A program made the position numbers and the translations under genes. 64,000 nucleotides of DNA from Sulfurospirillum diekertiae. GTDB taxonomy: Bacteria > Campylobacterota > Campylobacteria > Campylobacterales > Sulfurospirillaceae. The DNA lies in NCBI RefSeq assembly GCF_011769985.2, contig NZ_CP039734.2, forward strand, positions 1,054,001 through 1,118,000. The letters are read 5' to 3'. Of the stretch, positions 1 to 8,471 are shown piece by piece. The notes beneath the pieces were generated by a model. That model had not been told where the DNA came from. It worked only from the letters and a program-made list of their open reading frames with translations, and did not search any database. The first letter of the stretch is position 1. Every line of letters begins with the position of its first letter.

Positions 1-1
1 C

Positions 2-55
2 AAAGGGTGTTTAGCATGTGCTATATCATCGGAAGGAGGAAACTGTGCCTGCTAA
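2..55 (+). CDS. C-terminal end of an upstream nif-cluster protein (partial)
   Basis: An open frame enters from the left edge and stops with TAA at 53-55. It encodes a Cys-rich tail (KGCLACAISSEGGNCAC). It overlaps the likely GTG start of nifZ by 11 bases, which would fit translational coupling in the nif operon. Two CxxC-like pairs in 17 residues suggest a metal-binding C-terminus. Too little is visible to name the protein, and a chance open frame this short cannot be excluded. Confidence 0.35.
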   Translation, partial: KGCLACAISSEGGNCAC

Positions 56-410
56 TGATGAAATTGTTTTGCATGATAGTGTGACCGCAAAACTTTCGGG
101 GAAAGATGAGCCAAAAGCGAAATTTTTTCTGGGGCAAAAAGTACAACTTTTGGAAGATGTTAAGAATGATGGAACCTATCCTTATCTTAAAATCGGTGAG
201 GTGATGATTAAAAAAGGCTCAGTGGGGTACATTCGTACTATTGGTGAGTTTTTACAAGTCATTCGTGTGTACGAAGTTCATTTTTTAGATGCAGAGGCGG
301 TTGTTGAGGTCATTGGATGTCGGGAACATGAGCTTGAAGCACTTGAGCCTTATCGTGATCTTGAAGCCGAAGAAGTTGAATGGATGATGAATCACTATAA
401 CCAAAGTTAA
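45..410 (+). CDS. nifZ: NifZ, nitrogenase maturation protein
   Basis: NifZ is a small cytoplasmic factor that helps mature the P-clusters of the nitrogenase MoFe protein. The central segment with GYIRTIGEFLQ followed by YEVHF matches the NifZ signature. I place the start at GTG 45 because AAGGAGG at 33-39 sits five bases before it; the frame also opens at GTG 18 but without such a site. This gives 121 residues, within the family's range. The C-terminus is acidic (YRDLEAEEVEW). It is the first of a run of nif genes on the same strand, so the rest of the cluster (nifB, nifE, nifN and others) probably lies left of the window. Confidence 0.85.
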   Translation: MPANDEIVLHDSVTAKLSGKDEPKAKFFLGQKVQLLEDVKNDGTYPYLKIGEVMIKKGSVGYIRTIGEFLQVIRVYEVHFLDAEAVVEVIGCREHELEALEPYRDLEAEEVEWMMNHYNQS

Positions 411-478
411 TCATAAGAGTCATAAAAAAAGTTCTGAAAGAAAACGAATAAAACAAATCTTAGTAAGGAGGAAAAGTC

Positions 479-817
479 ATGGCGAAAGTAATCTTTATGC
501 ATTTTGATAAAGAAAAAGATGGTATCTACGATGCCAAAATAGGCGAACCAGTGGTGCGTTTAGCAAAAGAGAAGGGGATTCCTATCACTTTTGATCCTAA
601 AGACCATTCAACATGTTTGATAAATGTTGAGAATATTAGCGAAGAAGAGCCTACCAGTTACATGGAAGACGAAGAGCTTGATGAGCTTGTAAAACTTGGC
701 GCTATTAGCCAAGAAGATGCTGATATTTGCCAACAGTTCACAGTTAGCCCAAAAGTGCGCATCGCTTCAATGATGATGATCAAGGGCGATGTTTTAATTA
801 AACCATTTAAAAAGTAA
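479..817 (+). CDS. Ferredoxin-fold protein lacking cluster ligands, nif-associated
   Basis: A 112-residue protein preceded by TAAGGAGG (472-478 region). It parallels the 2Fe-2S ferredoxin encoded 10 bases downstream. The plant-type ferredoxin loop that should read Cx4CxxC reads DPKDHSTC, keeping only the third cysteine, and the fourth ligand (LACQ in the neighbour) is replaced (IASM). A further Cys lies in DICQQF. It therefore probably keeps the beta-grasp fold but cannot hold a normal [2Fe-2S] cluster. It lies in the nif operon between nifZ and the intact ferredoxin, so it may be a regulatory or scaffold partner. No gene name is assigned. Confidence 0.7.
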   Translation: MAKVIFMHFDKEKDGIYDAKIGEPVVRLAKEKGIPITFDPKDHSTCLINVENISEEEPTSYMEDEELDELVKLGAISQEDADICQQFTVSPKVRIASMMMIKGDVLIKPFKK

Positions 818-827
818 AGGATCACGT

Positions 828-1124
828 ATGACAACAAGAGTAGAAATTATCAATGATTTTTTAGCAATTAATGTAAAACCGGGCGCAACGATTCAAGATG
901 TTGTTGAAGCAAGTGGTAGTGCGCTTCCTTTTGGTTGCCGTGATGGTCAATGTGGCACATGTGCTGTTGAGATCGTTCAAGGTATGGAGTTTTTGTCTCC
1001 AAAAAATGAAAAAGAAGTTAAAGTGCTTAAAGAGATCTGCTTTGGCACCTGTACTCCAAACACTCGTCTTGCATGTCAGATGAAAATCGACAAGCCAAAC
1101 GGCGTTGTAAGAATTAAATACTAA
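828..1124 (+). CDS. [2Fe-2S] ferredoxin, nif-associated
   Basis: A 98-residue plant-type ferredoxin. The cluster ligands are visible as FGCRDGQCGTC (Cx4CxxC) around residues 35-43 and the last ligand in RLACQ near residue 84. Two extra cysteines occur in EICFGTC, which is unusual and might form a second site. It starts 10 bases after the preceding degenerate ferredoxin gene and is followed by strong hairpins, so it ends this transcription unit. By position it is a candidate electron donor for nitrogenase or cofactor assembly, but the actual partner cannot be read from sequence. Confidence 0.85.
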   Translation: MTTRVEIINDFLAINVKPGATIQDVVEASGSALPFGCRDGQCGTCAVEIVQGMEFLSPKNEKEVKVLKEICFGTCTPNTRLACQMKIDKPNGVVRIKY

Positions 1125-1134
1125 GATTGTTCTA

Positions 1135-1190
1135 AGAGTTCTTGAAGAACTCTAACGTAGTGTTCACAGTAATACTTTGCACACTACGTT
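1135..1190 (+). terminator. Two adjacent stem-loops after the ferredoxin gene
   Basis: Hairpin one at 1135-1153 has 8-bp arms AGAGTTCT and AGAACTCT with a 3-base loop. Hairpin two uses AACGTAGTGT (1154-1163) and ACACTACGTT (1181-1190), a perfect 10-bp stem. Together they separate the nif ferredoxin from rpoN. There is no long U tract directly after the second stem, so they could instead be an RNA-processing or stabilising element. Confidence 0.6.
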
Positions 1191-1322
1191 ATCTCTCCTG
1201 TACCTTTTCATCCAAATTCATATCTACATTGTTATGGTGTTTCTGAAAAATACAAACTATATGCGTAAAAATTAAGCAGCAATAACTTCTAAAAACACCA
1301 GAGCTTTGGGCATAATTTACGC

Positions 1323-2549
1323 ATGAGAAGTATCAACCTAGAATTCAAACAAAAGCAGAGTCTAAACCTCTCTTTAAAACTTTGGCTCCCACTGTTACAG
1401 CTTCCTCTTCAAGAGTTAAGTACGCACCTTGAAACATTGTCGTACGAAAACCCTTTTTTAGAGGTTAAGCGCCCCTTTGAACAAAACCTAGGTTCTAGCC
1501 ATGGTATCGTCGAAGAGTTGGTACTGGGTAGTGAGTCTTTGCATGAAAAAATCATTGAGCAGATTGTACCACCCCTTTTCCCAACACCTATTTCTCAAAA
1601 AGTCGCCCATGAAATACTGTGTGACATTACCGATGAGGGCTATTTTGATGGCGATATGGAAAAAATTGCACAGACGTGTGGTGTGTATACAGAATATGTT
1701 GAGCGTATTCGTCAGCGTTTTTCCAAACTTGAGCCATATGGTGTTGGTGCGCTAGATAGCAAAGAATCGTTTGTTTTTCAATTAGATGCTCTCAGCGATG
1801 ACATTGACGATGAACTATATAATCTAGTTCTCAAGATGATCGATCAGATGGCCAAGGTCGATAAATTTTCAAGGCATGGGCGTTTTGAAGAAGCCAAAGC
1901 GGTCATTAAAAAATTTGCGAATCCGCCCGCTTTAGAGTATCAATCAACACCTAAACAGATTATTCCCGATTTTTTTGTTGAAGTAGATGATGATATTAAA
2001 CTACGTATCAACAACGACTATTATCCTGATATTCTCATCACCGACCCGTTTTCAAGTAAGAGTGAGAACATCAAAGAGAAGCTCAAAGAGGCGCGTGACA
2101 TCGTCAATCTTTTGGAACTTCGCAAAACAACGCTATATAAGATCGTTCTTTTAGTGGTAGAGAGGCAGCTCTCTTTCTTTGTCGGTGGTGAATTAAAACC
2201 ACTCAATATGAGTACACTTGCCGATGAGCTCTCGTTTGCAGAGTCCACCATCTCACGAGCCATCTCAAATAAATACATTGAGTCTAAGCAGGGAATTTTT
2301 CCACTTAAATCGTTCTTTACCAATGCGGTCTCATCCAAAGAGCTTTCATCTTCGGAAATAAAGAATTTTATCAATCAACTGATAGAATACGAAGATAAAA
2401 GTGAGCCGCTCACCGATGATGATTTATTGGAGCGCATTGAAAAACGTTTTAACATTAAGATGGTGAGACGCACCATCACCAAATACCGCAAATTGATGAA
2501 CGTAGCATCATCTAAAGAGCGCAAGAAAATCTATAAGGTACAAGCATGA
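1323..2549 (+). CDS. rpoN: RNA polymerase sigma-54 factor RpoN
   Basis: A 408-residue sigma-54 protein. Region I at the N-terminus (FKQKQSLNLSLKLWLPLLQL) is the activator-responsive Gln/Leu-rich part, the acidic linker follows, and the C-terminus carries an RpoN-box-like MVRRTITKYRK that contacts the -24 promoter element. A helix-turn-helix is visible around LADELSFAESTISRAISNKY. Typical RpoN is about 430-480 residues, so this is slightly short. It overlaps nifQ by four bases (ATGA), tying it to nitrogen fixation. Campylobacterota normally have a flagellar rpoN, so this may be a second, nif-dedicated copy; the nifH upstream region does show a -24/-12 site. Confidence 0.93.
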   Translation: MRSINLEFKQKQSLNLSLKLWLPLLQLPLQELSTHLETLSYENPFLEVKRPFEQNLGSSHGIVEELVLGSESLHEKIIEQIVPPLFPTPISQKVAHEILCDITDEGYFDGDMEKIAQTCGVYTEYVERIRQRFSKLEPYGVGALDSKESFVFQLDALSDDIDDELYNLVLKMIDQMAKVDKFSRHGRFEEAKAVIKKFANPPALEYQSTPKQIIPDFFVEVDDDIKLRINNDYYPDILITDPFSSKSENIKEKLKEARDIVNLLELRKTTLYKIVLLVVERQLSFFVGGELKPLNMSTLADELSFAESTISRAISNKYIESKQGIFPLKSFFTNAVSSKELSSSEIKNFINQLIEYEDKSEPLTDDDLLERIEKRFNIKMVRRTITKYRKLMNVASSKERKKIYKVQA

Positions 2550-2908
2550 ATACAACTACACATGAGAGCAGTGATAGCAGATACAGCAAACTTGAGATGC
2601 TCAAACTTGAGCGCGAAGTGATGGTTTTTTTACAAGGCTATGCCAAAAATCGCTATTCAAAGTATGTCATAGCACCGCATATTGCCGCTATGTCTTTGCA
2701 GATGAATCATCTCTATGAAGCAATGGGGTTTAAAAATCGTGTGCAGATGGGAAAATACATGAGATGCCATTTCCCAAAACTGGCTGAAATTAAACCTGTC
2801 GACAAATTGTGGAAGAAATTTCTCTACGATTCCATCAACAGAGTGGCACCTTTTTGCTTTACATGTAAAGACAATTCGAACTGCTTTGCATGCCAGTTGG
2901 CAGGATAA
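2546..2908 (+). CDS. nifQ: NifQ, molybdenum donor for FeMo-co synthesis
   Basis: NifQ delivers molybdenum, on a Mo-Fe-S cluster, to the NifEN/NifH machinery. This 120-residue protein has the family's C-terminal half: a short HFP segment, then KLWKKFLYDSI and a closing cysteine array CFTCKDNSNCFAC, matching the CxxC...CxxC pattern of NifQ. The N-terminal part is shorter than in proteobacterial NifQ (about 170-180 residues). The start ATG overlaps the rpoN stop. A copy of TTTACATGTAAA (2858-2869) encodes the FTCK of the cysteine motif, so two putative metal-ligand positions lie in the repeat. Confidence 0.85.
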   Translation: MNTTTHESSDSRYSKLEMLKLEREVMVFLQGYAKNRYSKYVIAPHIAAMSLQMNHLYEAMGFKNRVQMGKYMRCHFPKLAEIKPVDKLWKKFLYDSINRVAPFCFTCKDNSNCFACQLAG

Positions 2909-2932
2909 AGCATCTTTAAAAAGGTCAAAACA

Positions 2933-3445
2933 ATGATTCGGTTTGCCGACGAAAATGATTTGGAAGCCATTTTAACAATTTACAATGATGCGATTTTAAA
3001 TACTACTGCTGTTTATACCTATGTGGCAAAAACATTAGAAGAACGACAACAGTGGTTCCACAAAAAGAACGAAGAAGGCTATCCTCTGTGGGTGTATGAG
3101 CACGATGGGAACGTTGTTGGCTATGCAACCTATGGTTCTTTTAGGAGCAGTCCTGCTTACAAATATACGATTGAGCATTCGGTGTACGTTCACAAAGATT
3201 TTCGCAAGCACGGCTTTGGAAGGGCTTTGCTTCAAACCATCATCGACGATGCCAATGCCAAAGGGTACGCCACCATCGTTGCAGGCATTGATGCGTCTAA
3301 TACCAAGAGCATTCATCTGCACGAAAAATTAGGCTTTGTGCTTTCGGGGATTGTCCACAAAGTAGGGTACAAATTTGGTCAATGGCTTGATTTAGCCTTT
3401 TACGAACTTCAACTGGATGGCCCCAAAAATCCTACGGAAGGGTGA
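2933..3445 (+). CDS. GNAT N-acetyltransferase, phosphinothricin acetyltransferase-like
   Basis: A 170-residue single-domain GNAT enzyme that would transfer acetyl from acetyl-CoA to an amine. The acetyl-CoA loop appears as FRKHGFGRALL near residues 90-100, followed by the family-typical GIDASNTKSIHLHEKLGF. This pattern is that of the Pat/MddA group, whose members acetylate phosphinothricin, methionine sulfoximine or related amino acids; the real substrate here is unknown. It follows nifQ on the same strand with a 24-base gap. Eight bases after its stop comes a TTTACATGTAAA copy shared with the convergent VOC gene. Confidence 0.85.
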   Translation: MIRFADENDLEAILTIYNDAILNTTAVYTYVAKTLEERQQWFHKKNEEGYPLWVYEHDGNVVGYATYGSFRSSPAYKYTIEHSVYVHKDFRKHGFGRALLQTIIDDANAKGYATIVAGIDASNTKSIHLHEKLGFVLSGIVHKVGYKFGQWLDLAFYELQLDGPKNPTEG

Positions 3446-3492
3446 GTTTAGACTTTACATGTAAAGCCTTATTCCAGAGCAAAATGCATTTA

Positions 3493-3903
3493 TTATGCGT
3501 GTGTTTCTATTGTAAAAAAAGGGTTGTGCGCGATTTCCCATAAATGACCGTCAGGGTCTTTAAAATAGCCGCTGTATCCGCCCCAGAATACTTTTTGAGG
3601 TTGTTTGGTAGGGGTCGCACCTGCTTTGATGGCTTCTTGAAAGAGTGCATCCACTTCAGCTTCACTGCCAAGCATATGCGCAAGAGTAACACCATGAAAG
3701 GTACTTTCATCAAATGCGACGTTGGCATCTTCTGCGAGTGCTTTTTTCTCATAGAGCGCAAGCCATGTTCCGTTGAGCGTAAAGAATGCAATGTTCTCTT
3801 CATAAGGCTCAAGCCTAGGAAATCCCAGCCCTTTTTGGTAAAACGCAATAGACTTCGCCATATCGCTGACCCCTAAGGTAATCATACTCATGTAGGGTTT
3901 CAT
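3493..3903 (-). CDS. VOC (glyoxalase-like) family protein
   Basis: A 136-residue vicinal-oxygen-chelate protein with two beta-alpha-beta-beta-beta modules: the first from MSMITLGVSDMAKSIAFYQ, the second ending in YFKDPDGHLWEIAHNP, which holds the typical metal-ligand Glu (LWEI). Such small proteins include glyoxalase-like enzymes, dioxygenases and resistance proteins, and the substrate cannot be read from sequence. It lies downstream of the DUF711 gene on the same strand with a TTTACATGTAAA copy in the 23-base gap; its ribosome site GGAAA directly follows that copy. Confidence 0.8.
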   Translation of the reverse strand: MKPYMSMITLGVSDMAKSIAFYQKGLGFPRLEPYEENIAFFTLNGTWLALYEKKALAEDANVAFDESTFHGVTLAHMLGSEAEVDALFQEAIKAGATPTKQPQKVFWGGYSGYFKDPDGHLWEIAHNPFFTIETHA

Positions 3904-3926
3904 TGTTTTCCTTTACATGTAAAGAT

Positions 3927-5159
3927 TTAGAGGACTTTTAAAACCATGCTATTGCACAAATCATCGCTTTCAAACTGTGTCCTATCACCCGCTTTGAGAT
4001 TGGGGACGGGAAAGAGTCTGACGGTGAGGGGTTTATTGAGTCTAAAGGCAAGTGTTCCTGTATCGGCGCAGATAGCGGCAATTTTTTCCACCGATGTGTC
4101 TCCTTCGATGGGTACGGTATCGAGCCCGATGCCACACACTGCGGAGTATTGAAGCAAAGCTCTGATGTCAAATTCATGGCGTGTGGTCGCATCGGCTAAG
4201 CCTTGATCTTCTACAACGGCGAGCATCAATCCTGAAAAACCGATGAGCTCACATCCCTTTTGCGCCTTAAAGACTTTGGTTAACAGGGCAGAAGCTTCAA
4301 GCGTTCCTGCGGCACCAAAGAAAGGCACGCCCAAAAGTTTATAGACATCGACCATCGAAGCGCAGTTTTTTGACGGTGCAGCGGAGGTATCGATGCCCGC
4401 AAAGTTGGTTTTGTAAGGATGCGCATAAGCATGGGTAATGTCAAGAATTTCAGTAATGTGGTACTGTAACGCATCACGCATAATGGCATAGGATTTTTGC
4501 ATTTTAAGATTATGATTTTTTTCTTTTTTGAGACTTTTGAGTGCTTCTACAAGGAGGTCAGGCGTTTCAAGTCCAAGAGCAAAGCAGTTTTCATCATGGC
4601 TGTTATGGTAAGACGCTGGAAAATAGGGAATGTGTGACTTACAGTTATAGTTAATCGTAAAGTTAAAGTTGCCTTCGCCTCGTGGAGTAATGTGACCGAT
4701 CTCTTCTACCGCTTTGGCACAACACAGTGTTAAGTCACGATCAACGATGCCGAGTTCATCGACACTAATATTCACACACGCGTTGCAAATATCGCCAAAG
4801 GCTTTGATCATCTCAGGTAAAAGAGCGATCTCTTCTTCTGTTTTAGCTTCACCGATAGCAAATCGAATACGGATTTTTGGCATAGATGGACTTTTGAGTA
4901 CCGTAGCAAGGGCTTGCATGTCTTTGAGAACAGCATGATATGAAGAGGTATGAAGATACTCTCCAAAAGGATTGGTCACAATGCGAATGGATTGAACATG
5001 GTAACCATGCGTTTTAAATTCATGTGCTAAATCGCCACCAAAGCTCGCTGCTTTAAAAATCGCTTCTTCCCAAGTGCTTTTTTCTTTGTCTAATGTCACA
5101 AAGGAGGTAATGGTGCGAATTTTACATAAATCTTTATTTTTGAGGCTTTCTTTTACCAT
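3927..5159 (-). CDS. DUF711 (UPF0210) family protein
   Basis: A 410-residue cytoplasmic protein of the DUF711/UPF0210 family, recognised from its overall pattern: the N-terminal KIRTITSFV and the C-terminal half with FSGLMLAVVEDQGLA and a Gly/Ala-rich FFGAAGTLEA. The biochemical function of the family is not settled. The start ATG has GGAAGATCG before it. It probably forms a two-gene unit with the VOC gene downstream. TTTACATGTAAA begins three bases after its stop codon. Confidence 0.75.
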   Translation of the reverse strand: MVKESLKNKDLCKIRTITSFVTLDKEKSTWEEAIFKAASFGGDLAHEFKTHGYHVQSIRIVTNPFGEYLHTSSYHAVLKDMQALATVLKSPSMPKIRIRFAIGEAKTEEEIALLPEMIKAFGDICNACVNISVDELGIVDRDLTLCCAKAVEEIGHITPRGEGNFNFTINYNCKSHIPYFPASYHNSHDENCFALGLETPDLLVEALKSLKKEKNHNLKMQKSYAIMRDALQYHITEILDITHAYAHPYKTNFAGIDTSAAPSKNCASMVDVYKLLGVPFFGAAGTLEASALLTKVFKAQKGCELIGFSGLMLAVVEDQGLADATTRHEFDIRALLQYSAVCGIGLDTVPIEGDTSVEKIAAICADTGTLAFRLNKPLTVRLFPVPNLKAGDRTQFESDDLCNSMVLKVL

Positions 5160-5292
5160 CGATCTTCCTTGAGCGATTTACAAAATGATAGCTAAATCAT
5201 TTTGAGATGTAAAGGTGTAAAATTGTATTAAATGCTTATTTTATAGGCTGTAAAAGGATATAATTTAAAAGAGTTCATTGAAAAGGGTGCCA

Positions 5293-6063
5293 ATGTTTTT
5301 GAAAGTAATATTTGTGCTTGGATTGTTTTGTTCGTTATATGCGGAAGATGCAATGATTGCTAAACTTTTTGATGATGAAACTATAACAGGGACAATGCTC
5401 ATCGAGTCATTAGACGGTACAGAACACTCTGTGTACAACGATGAGCGCGCCAACATGCCTCTGCTTCCCGCTTCGACGTTTAAAATTCCCAATACACTCA
5501 TAGCGCTTCAAGAAGGTGTGGTTAACGCAGACTCGATCATTGTTTGGGACAAAGTAGAACGAAGTGTGAGAGCATGGAATCAAGACCAAACACTCAAATC
5601 TGCCTTTAAAAGTTCGTGTGTCTGGTGCTATCAGTCTTTTGCACGTAAGATCGGGTTGGAAAAGTACAATGAGTATCTACAGAAGCTTCACTATGGCAAT
5701 GAAACAACAGGGCATAATGTTGAGCGTTTTTGGCTCGATGGAGAGCTCCGCATTAGCGCTTATGAGCAGATAGCCTTTTTGAAAAAGCTTTACAAAAATG
5801 CTTTACCGTTTCAGCAAGAACATATGGATTTACTCAAAAGTATCATGATCGACGAGCAGGGTGAAAATTATATCATTCGAGCGAAAACAGGTTGGGCAGT
5901 ACCAAAAGATGCAGAGCACCATGGCTGGTATGTAGGGTATGTAGAGAGTCCAAAAGGAGTTTATTTCTTTGCGACCAATCTTGTCATTGAATCAACCGAT
6001 GAGCTTCCTCTTCGTAAACTTATGACGGTACAAGCACTAAAAAATAAGGGTATTGTTGAGTGA
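5293..6063 (+). CDS. Class D (OXA-type) beta-lactamase
   Basis: A secreted serine beta-lactamase of about 256 residues. I choose ATG 5293 over the in-frame TTG 5278 because it puts AAAAGGG in ribosome-site position and a clean signal peptide (MFLKVIFVLGLFCSLYAED) at the start. Active-site motifs are in order: STFK (nucleophile Ser and carbamylated Lys), SCV in SSCVW for the SxV motif, YGN, and KTG in AKTGWA. The Trp that supports the carbamylated Lys is plausible in FWLDG. Chromosomal OXA genes of this kind are common in Campylobacterota. Regulation is not evident; it stands alone between divergent and convergent neighbours. Confidence 0.92.
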   Translation: MFLKVIFVLGLFCSLYAEDAMIAKLFDDETITGTMLIESLDGTEHSVYNDERANMPLLPASTFKIPNTLIALQEGVVNADSIIVWDKVERSVRAWNQDQTLKSAFKSSCVWCYQSFARKIGLEKYNEYLQKLHYGNETTGHNVERFWLDGELRISAYEQIAFLKKLYKNALPFQQEHMDLLKSIMIDEQGENYIIRAKTGWAVPKDAEHHGWYVGYVESPKGVYFFATNLVIESTDELPLRKLMTVQALKNKGIVE

Positions 6064-6087
6064 ATTATCTTTACATGTAAAAATAAT

Positions 6088-8364
6088 TTACGAGCTCATG
6101 TGTGGGTGATTTTGCTCAAAAAATTCTTTGAGCGCATCATATCTTAAAGGTTTTGCATAAAAGTAGCCTTGAAACCTGTCACAATCTAAGCTTTTTAGCA
6201 TGGCTTCTTGCTCTTGCGTTTCCACTCCTTCCGCTAAAATATATAAGTCTAAATTTTTACCAATCATAATGATGTTTTGAACCATTTTCTCAGCTGTAAT
6301 ATCATTTAAAATTGTATCCACAAAGCTTTTGTCGATTTTTAACTCATCAATAGGCAACTTGCGTAAGATACTTAAAGAAGAATAGCCCGTACCAAAATCG
6401 TCCATCGAAATATGCAATCCCATACCGCGTATTTTTTGCAAAAGTGGCAAAATGTAGTCAATATCTTCAATAAACAAACTCTCCGTAATTTCAAGGCACA
6501 ATGAAATAGATGCTAGCTTTGCACGATCTATCTCTTTAGTCAGTTTTTCTAAAAAATGGATTTCCATAAATTGTTTGATGGAAATATTGACAGAAGTTTG
6601 AAAAGATGTGCCGAGTTCCATTTGTAATGCTTTCATCTCTTTGAGGGTTGTACTCATAATAAAATGTCCAAGTTGAGGCATAAGTCCGGATGCTTCGGCG
6701 ATAGGGATGAATTGATCTGGAGGAACTAGTCCCAGCTCTTCACTTTGCCACCTTATAAGTGCTTCAACACCATAAATAACGCCATGCTTATCTACTTGTG
6801 GCTGGTACACCATATAGAGTTCATTATTTGTTAGAGCTTTGTGCAGGGCTTGTTCAACATTGACACGGTTAAGGTAGCCTTCTTGCATGGAGGGCAGAAA
6901 AAGATGAACGCTATTTCGCTGTTTTTTAGCTTCATACATGGCAATATCGGAAGCCCGTAAAAGCATATCTAAGGTCGTGCCATGTTCTGGGTACTTGGCA
7001 ATACCGACACTCACGCCAATAACAAAGTTAAATTGTTTGATATGATAGGGCTTTAACAACTCTTTTGTCATATTTTGTATATGTGAAAGAAGCTTAGTGT
7101 CGTCATCTATCAAATAAGAACTCAAAATAATAAATTCATCACCACCTTGTCGAATCACAACACTCTCTTTTTGAACAAGACTTAAGAGACGTTTTGAAAA
7201 TTCAATCAGAACCATATCCCCAAAATAATGACCAAAACTGTCATTGATATTTTTAAAATGGTCCATATCGATATAATAGAGATTAAAAGGTCGAGCTCTA
7301 TGATCCATCCAATCTTGAATGTATTGTTGTAAATAATTACGGTTGGGTAGTTGCGTGAGTGTATCGTGGGTGGCTTGGAACGTCAAATCTGCTCTTCGTT
7401 TGTTCTCTGCATTTGCAACCATTTTGAAGAGTAAAAATAAAATCATATGTATGACGATAAAGATAAGCCCATAAATAATCAAATTTTGAATGAAATCATA
7501 CATAATTTGAGAATGATCTACCTCTGAGAGTATCCATAGTTCGTAACGAGGTTCATATTTAAGAGCGATTTGTATACGTCTTCCCTCAATTGAAGAAGTT
7601 TCAACCGTATAAATTTCACTTTTTTGTTCCATCTCTTCAATCGAAATGTTGTATTTTTGGCTAATATCGTTAAATAGAGTTTGCAAAAAATGATTGGGAA
7701 GAGGTGCTTCGTAAAGATTCTTAGATATTTCATGGTTAGAGGATTGAAATTGGACAAAGTGATCACGATCTCGAATGAGGGTCACAGTATTGTAATCACC
7801 CAAGGAAAGATTTTCGGTATAAATCTTAAAAGCGCCTTCTATTCCAATGCCTGCTGTCATGACGCCAATAGGTTGCTCCAATTCATCATAAGCTGTTTTG
7901 CGAATGGGAATGCCCCAACGCCCGCTCCCCGCAATAAAATAGGTTCTTCCTAGTACCATCTTTTTCTGGGTGAGTGTATAATCGAAGGAGTCTCGTGTAA
8001 CCGCTTCCGTTCTTAAATTGGGACGTTTTGATTTATCAAAATTAGAGCTGGTATAGAGATACGTACCTTCAACATCGGTAAAGCCAAAAGAGACAACCGA
8101 AGGATTAAGAGCACGTAGGTCATCAAAAATACGTGTATTGTGCTCTTTAGCAATTTCATTTCCTAAAATATTGAGCATCATCTCTTGGGTTAGGAAAAGA
8201 GAGTCGGTTGCATTGGAAACAAGCTTGACCAGATTGATTTGATCCGTCTCGTATTTTTGATGGATACTGTTCAGTTGAATGTACGAAACAATGCCTAAAA
8301 AGAGAAGCGCACTTGCTAAAAGGATATAAAAAATAGTCCAAATATTTTTTTGAAGAGTAGCCAA
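6088..8364 (-). CDS. Membrane GGDEF-EAL c-di-GMP enzyme with periplasmic sensor
   Basis: A 758-residue two-module enzyme. The N-terminus has a membrane helix (about 9-30), a roughly 270-residue periplasmic sensor and a second helix (about 296-320). Next come a GGDEF domain with an intact RQGGDEF loop but no RxxD inhibition site in front, and an EAL domain with EALIRW, ITES, DDFGTGYSS, KIDKSF and AEGVET, all expected of an active phosphodiesterase. It could make or degrade c-di-GMP. The start is TTG at 8364, set by AGGAG seven bases before it. It converges on the beta-lactamase gene, with a TTTACATGTAAA copy between the stops. Confidence 0.92.
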   Translation of the reverse strand: MATLQKNIWTIFYILLASALLFLGIVSYIQLNSIHQKYETDQINLVKLVSNATDSLFLTQEMMLNILGNEIAKEHNTRIFDDLRALNPSVVSFGFTDVEGTYLYTSSNFDKSKRPNLRTEAVTRDSFDYTLTQKKMVLGRTYFIAGSGRWGIPIRKTAYDELEQPIGVMTAGIGIEGAFKIYTENLSLGDYNTVTLIRDRDHFVQFQSSNHEISKNLYEAPLPNHFLQTLFNDISQKYNISIEEMEQKSEIYTVETSSIEGRRIQIALKYEPRYELWILSEVDHSQIMYDFIQNLIIYGLIFIVIHMILFLLFKMVANAENKRRADLTFQATHDTLTQLPNRNYLQQYIQDWMDHRARPFNLYYIDMDHFKNINDSFGHYFGDMVLIEFSKRLLSLVQKESVVIRQGGDEFIILSSYLIDDDTKLLSHIQNMTKELLKPYHIKQFNFVIGVSVGIAKYPEHGTTLDMLLRASDIAMYEAKKQRNSVHLFLPSMQEGYLNRVNVEQALHKALTNNELYMVYQPQVDKHGVIYGVEALIRWQSEELGLVPPDQFIPIAEASGLMPQLGHFIMSTTLKEMKALQMELGTSFQTSVNISIKQFMEIHFLEKLTKEIDRAKLASISLCLEITESLFIEDIDYILPLLQKIRGMGLHISMDDFGTGYSSLSILRKLPIDELKIDKSFVDTILNDITAEKMVQNIIMIGKNLDLYILAEGVETQEQEAMLKSLDCDRFQGYFYAKPLRYDALKEFFEQNHPHMSS

Positions 8365-8445
8365 AAGAAACTCCTTTTGTCACAATGATTAATCATAACA
8401 TAATTTCTTGGTCATGTAATAAAAGATGGAATAAAGTGCCAAAAA

Positions 8446-8470
8446 TAAAGAAGGCATTTTGCCTTCTTTA
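8446..8470 (-). terminator. Rho-independent terminator of the OmpA-like gene
   Basis: AAAGAAGGC and GCCTTCTTT form a perfect 9-bp stem with a 5-base loop, directly after the stop of the minus-strand OmpA-family gene and followed on that strand by a short T-rich run. Confidence 0.8.
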
Positions 8471-8471
8471 T

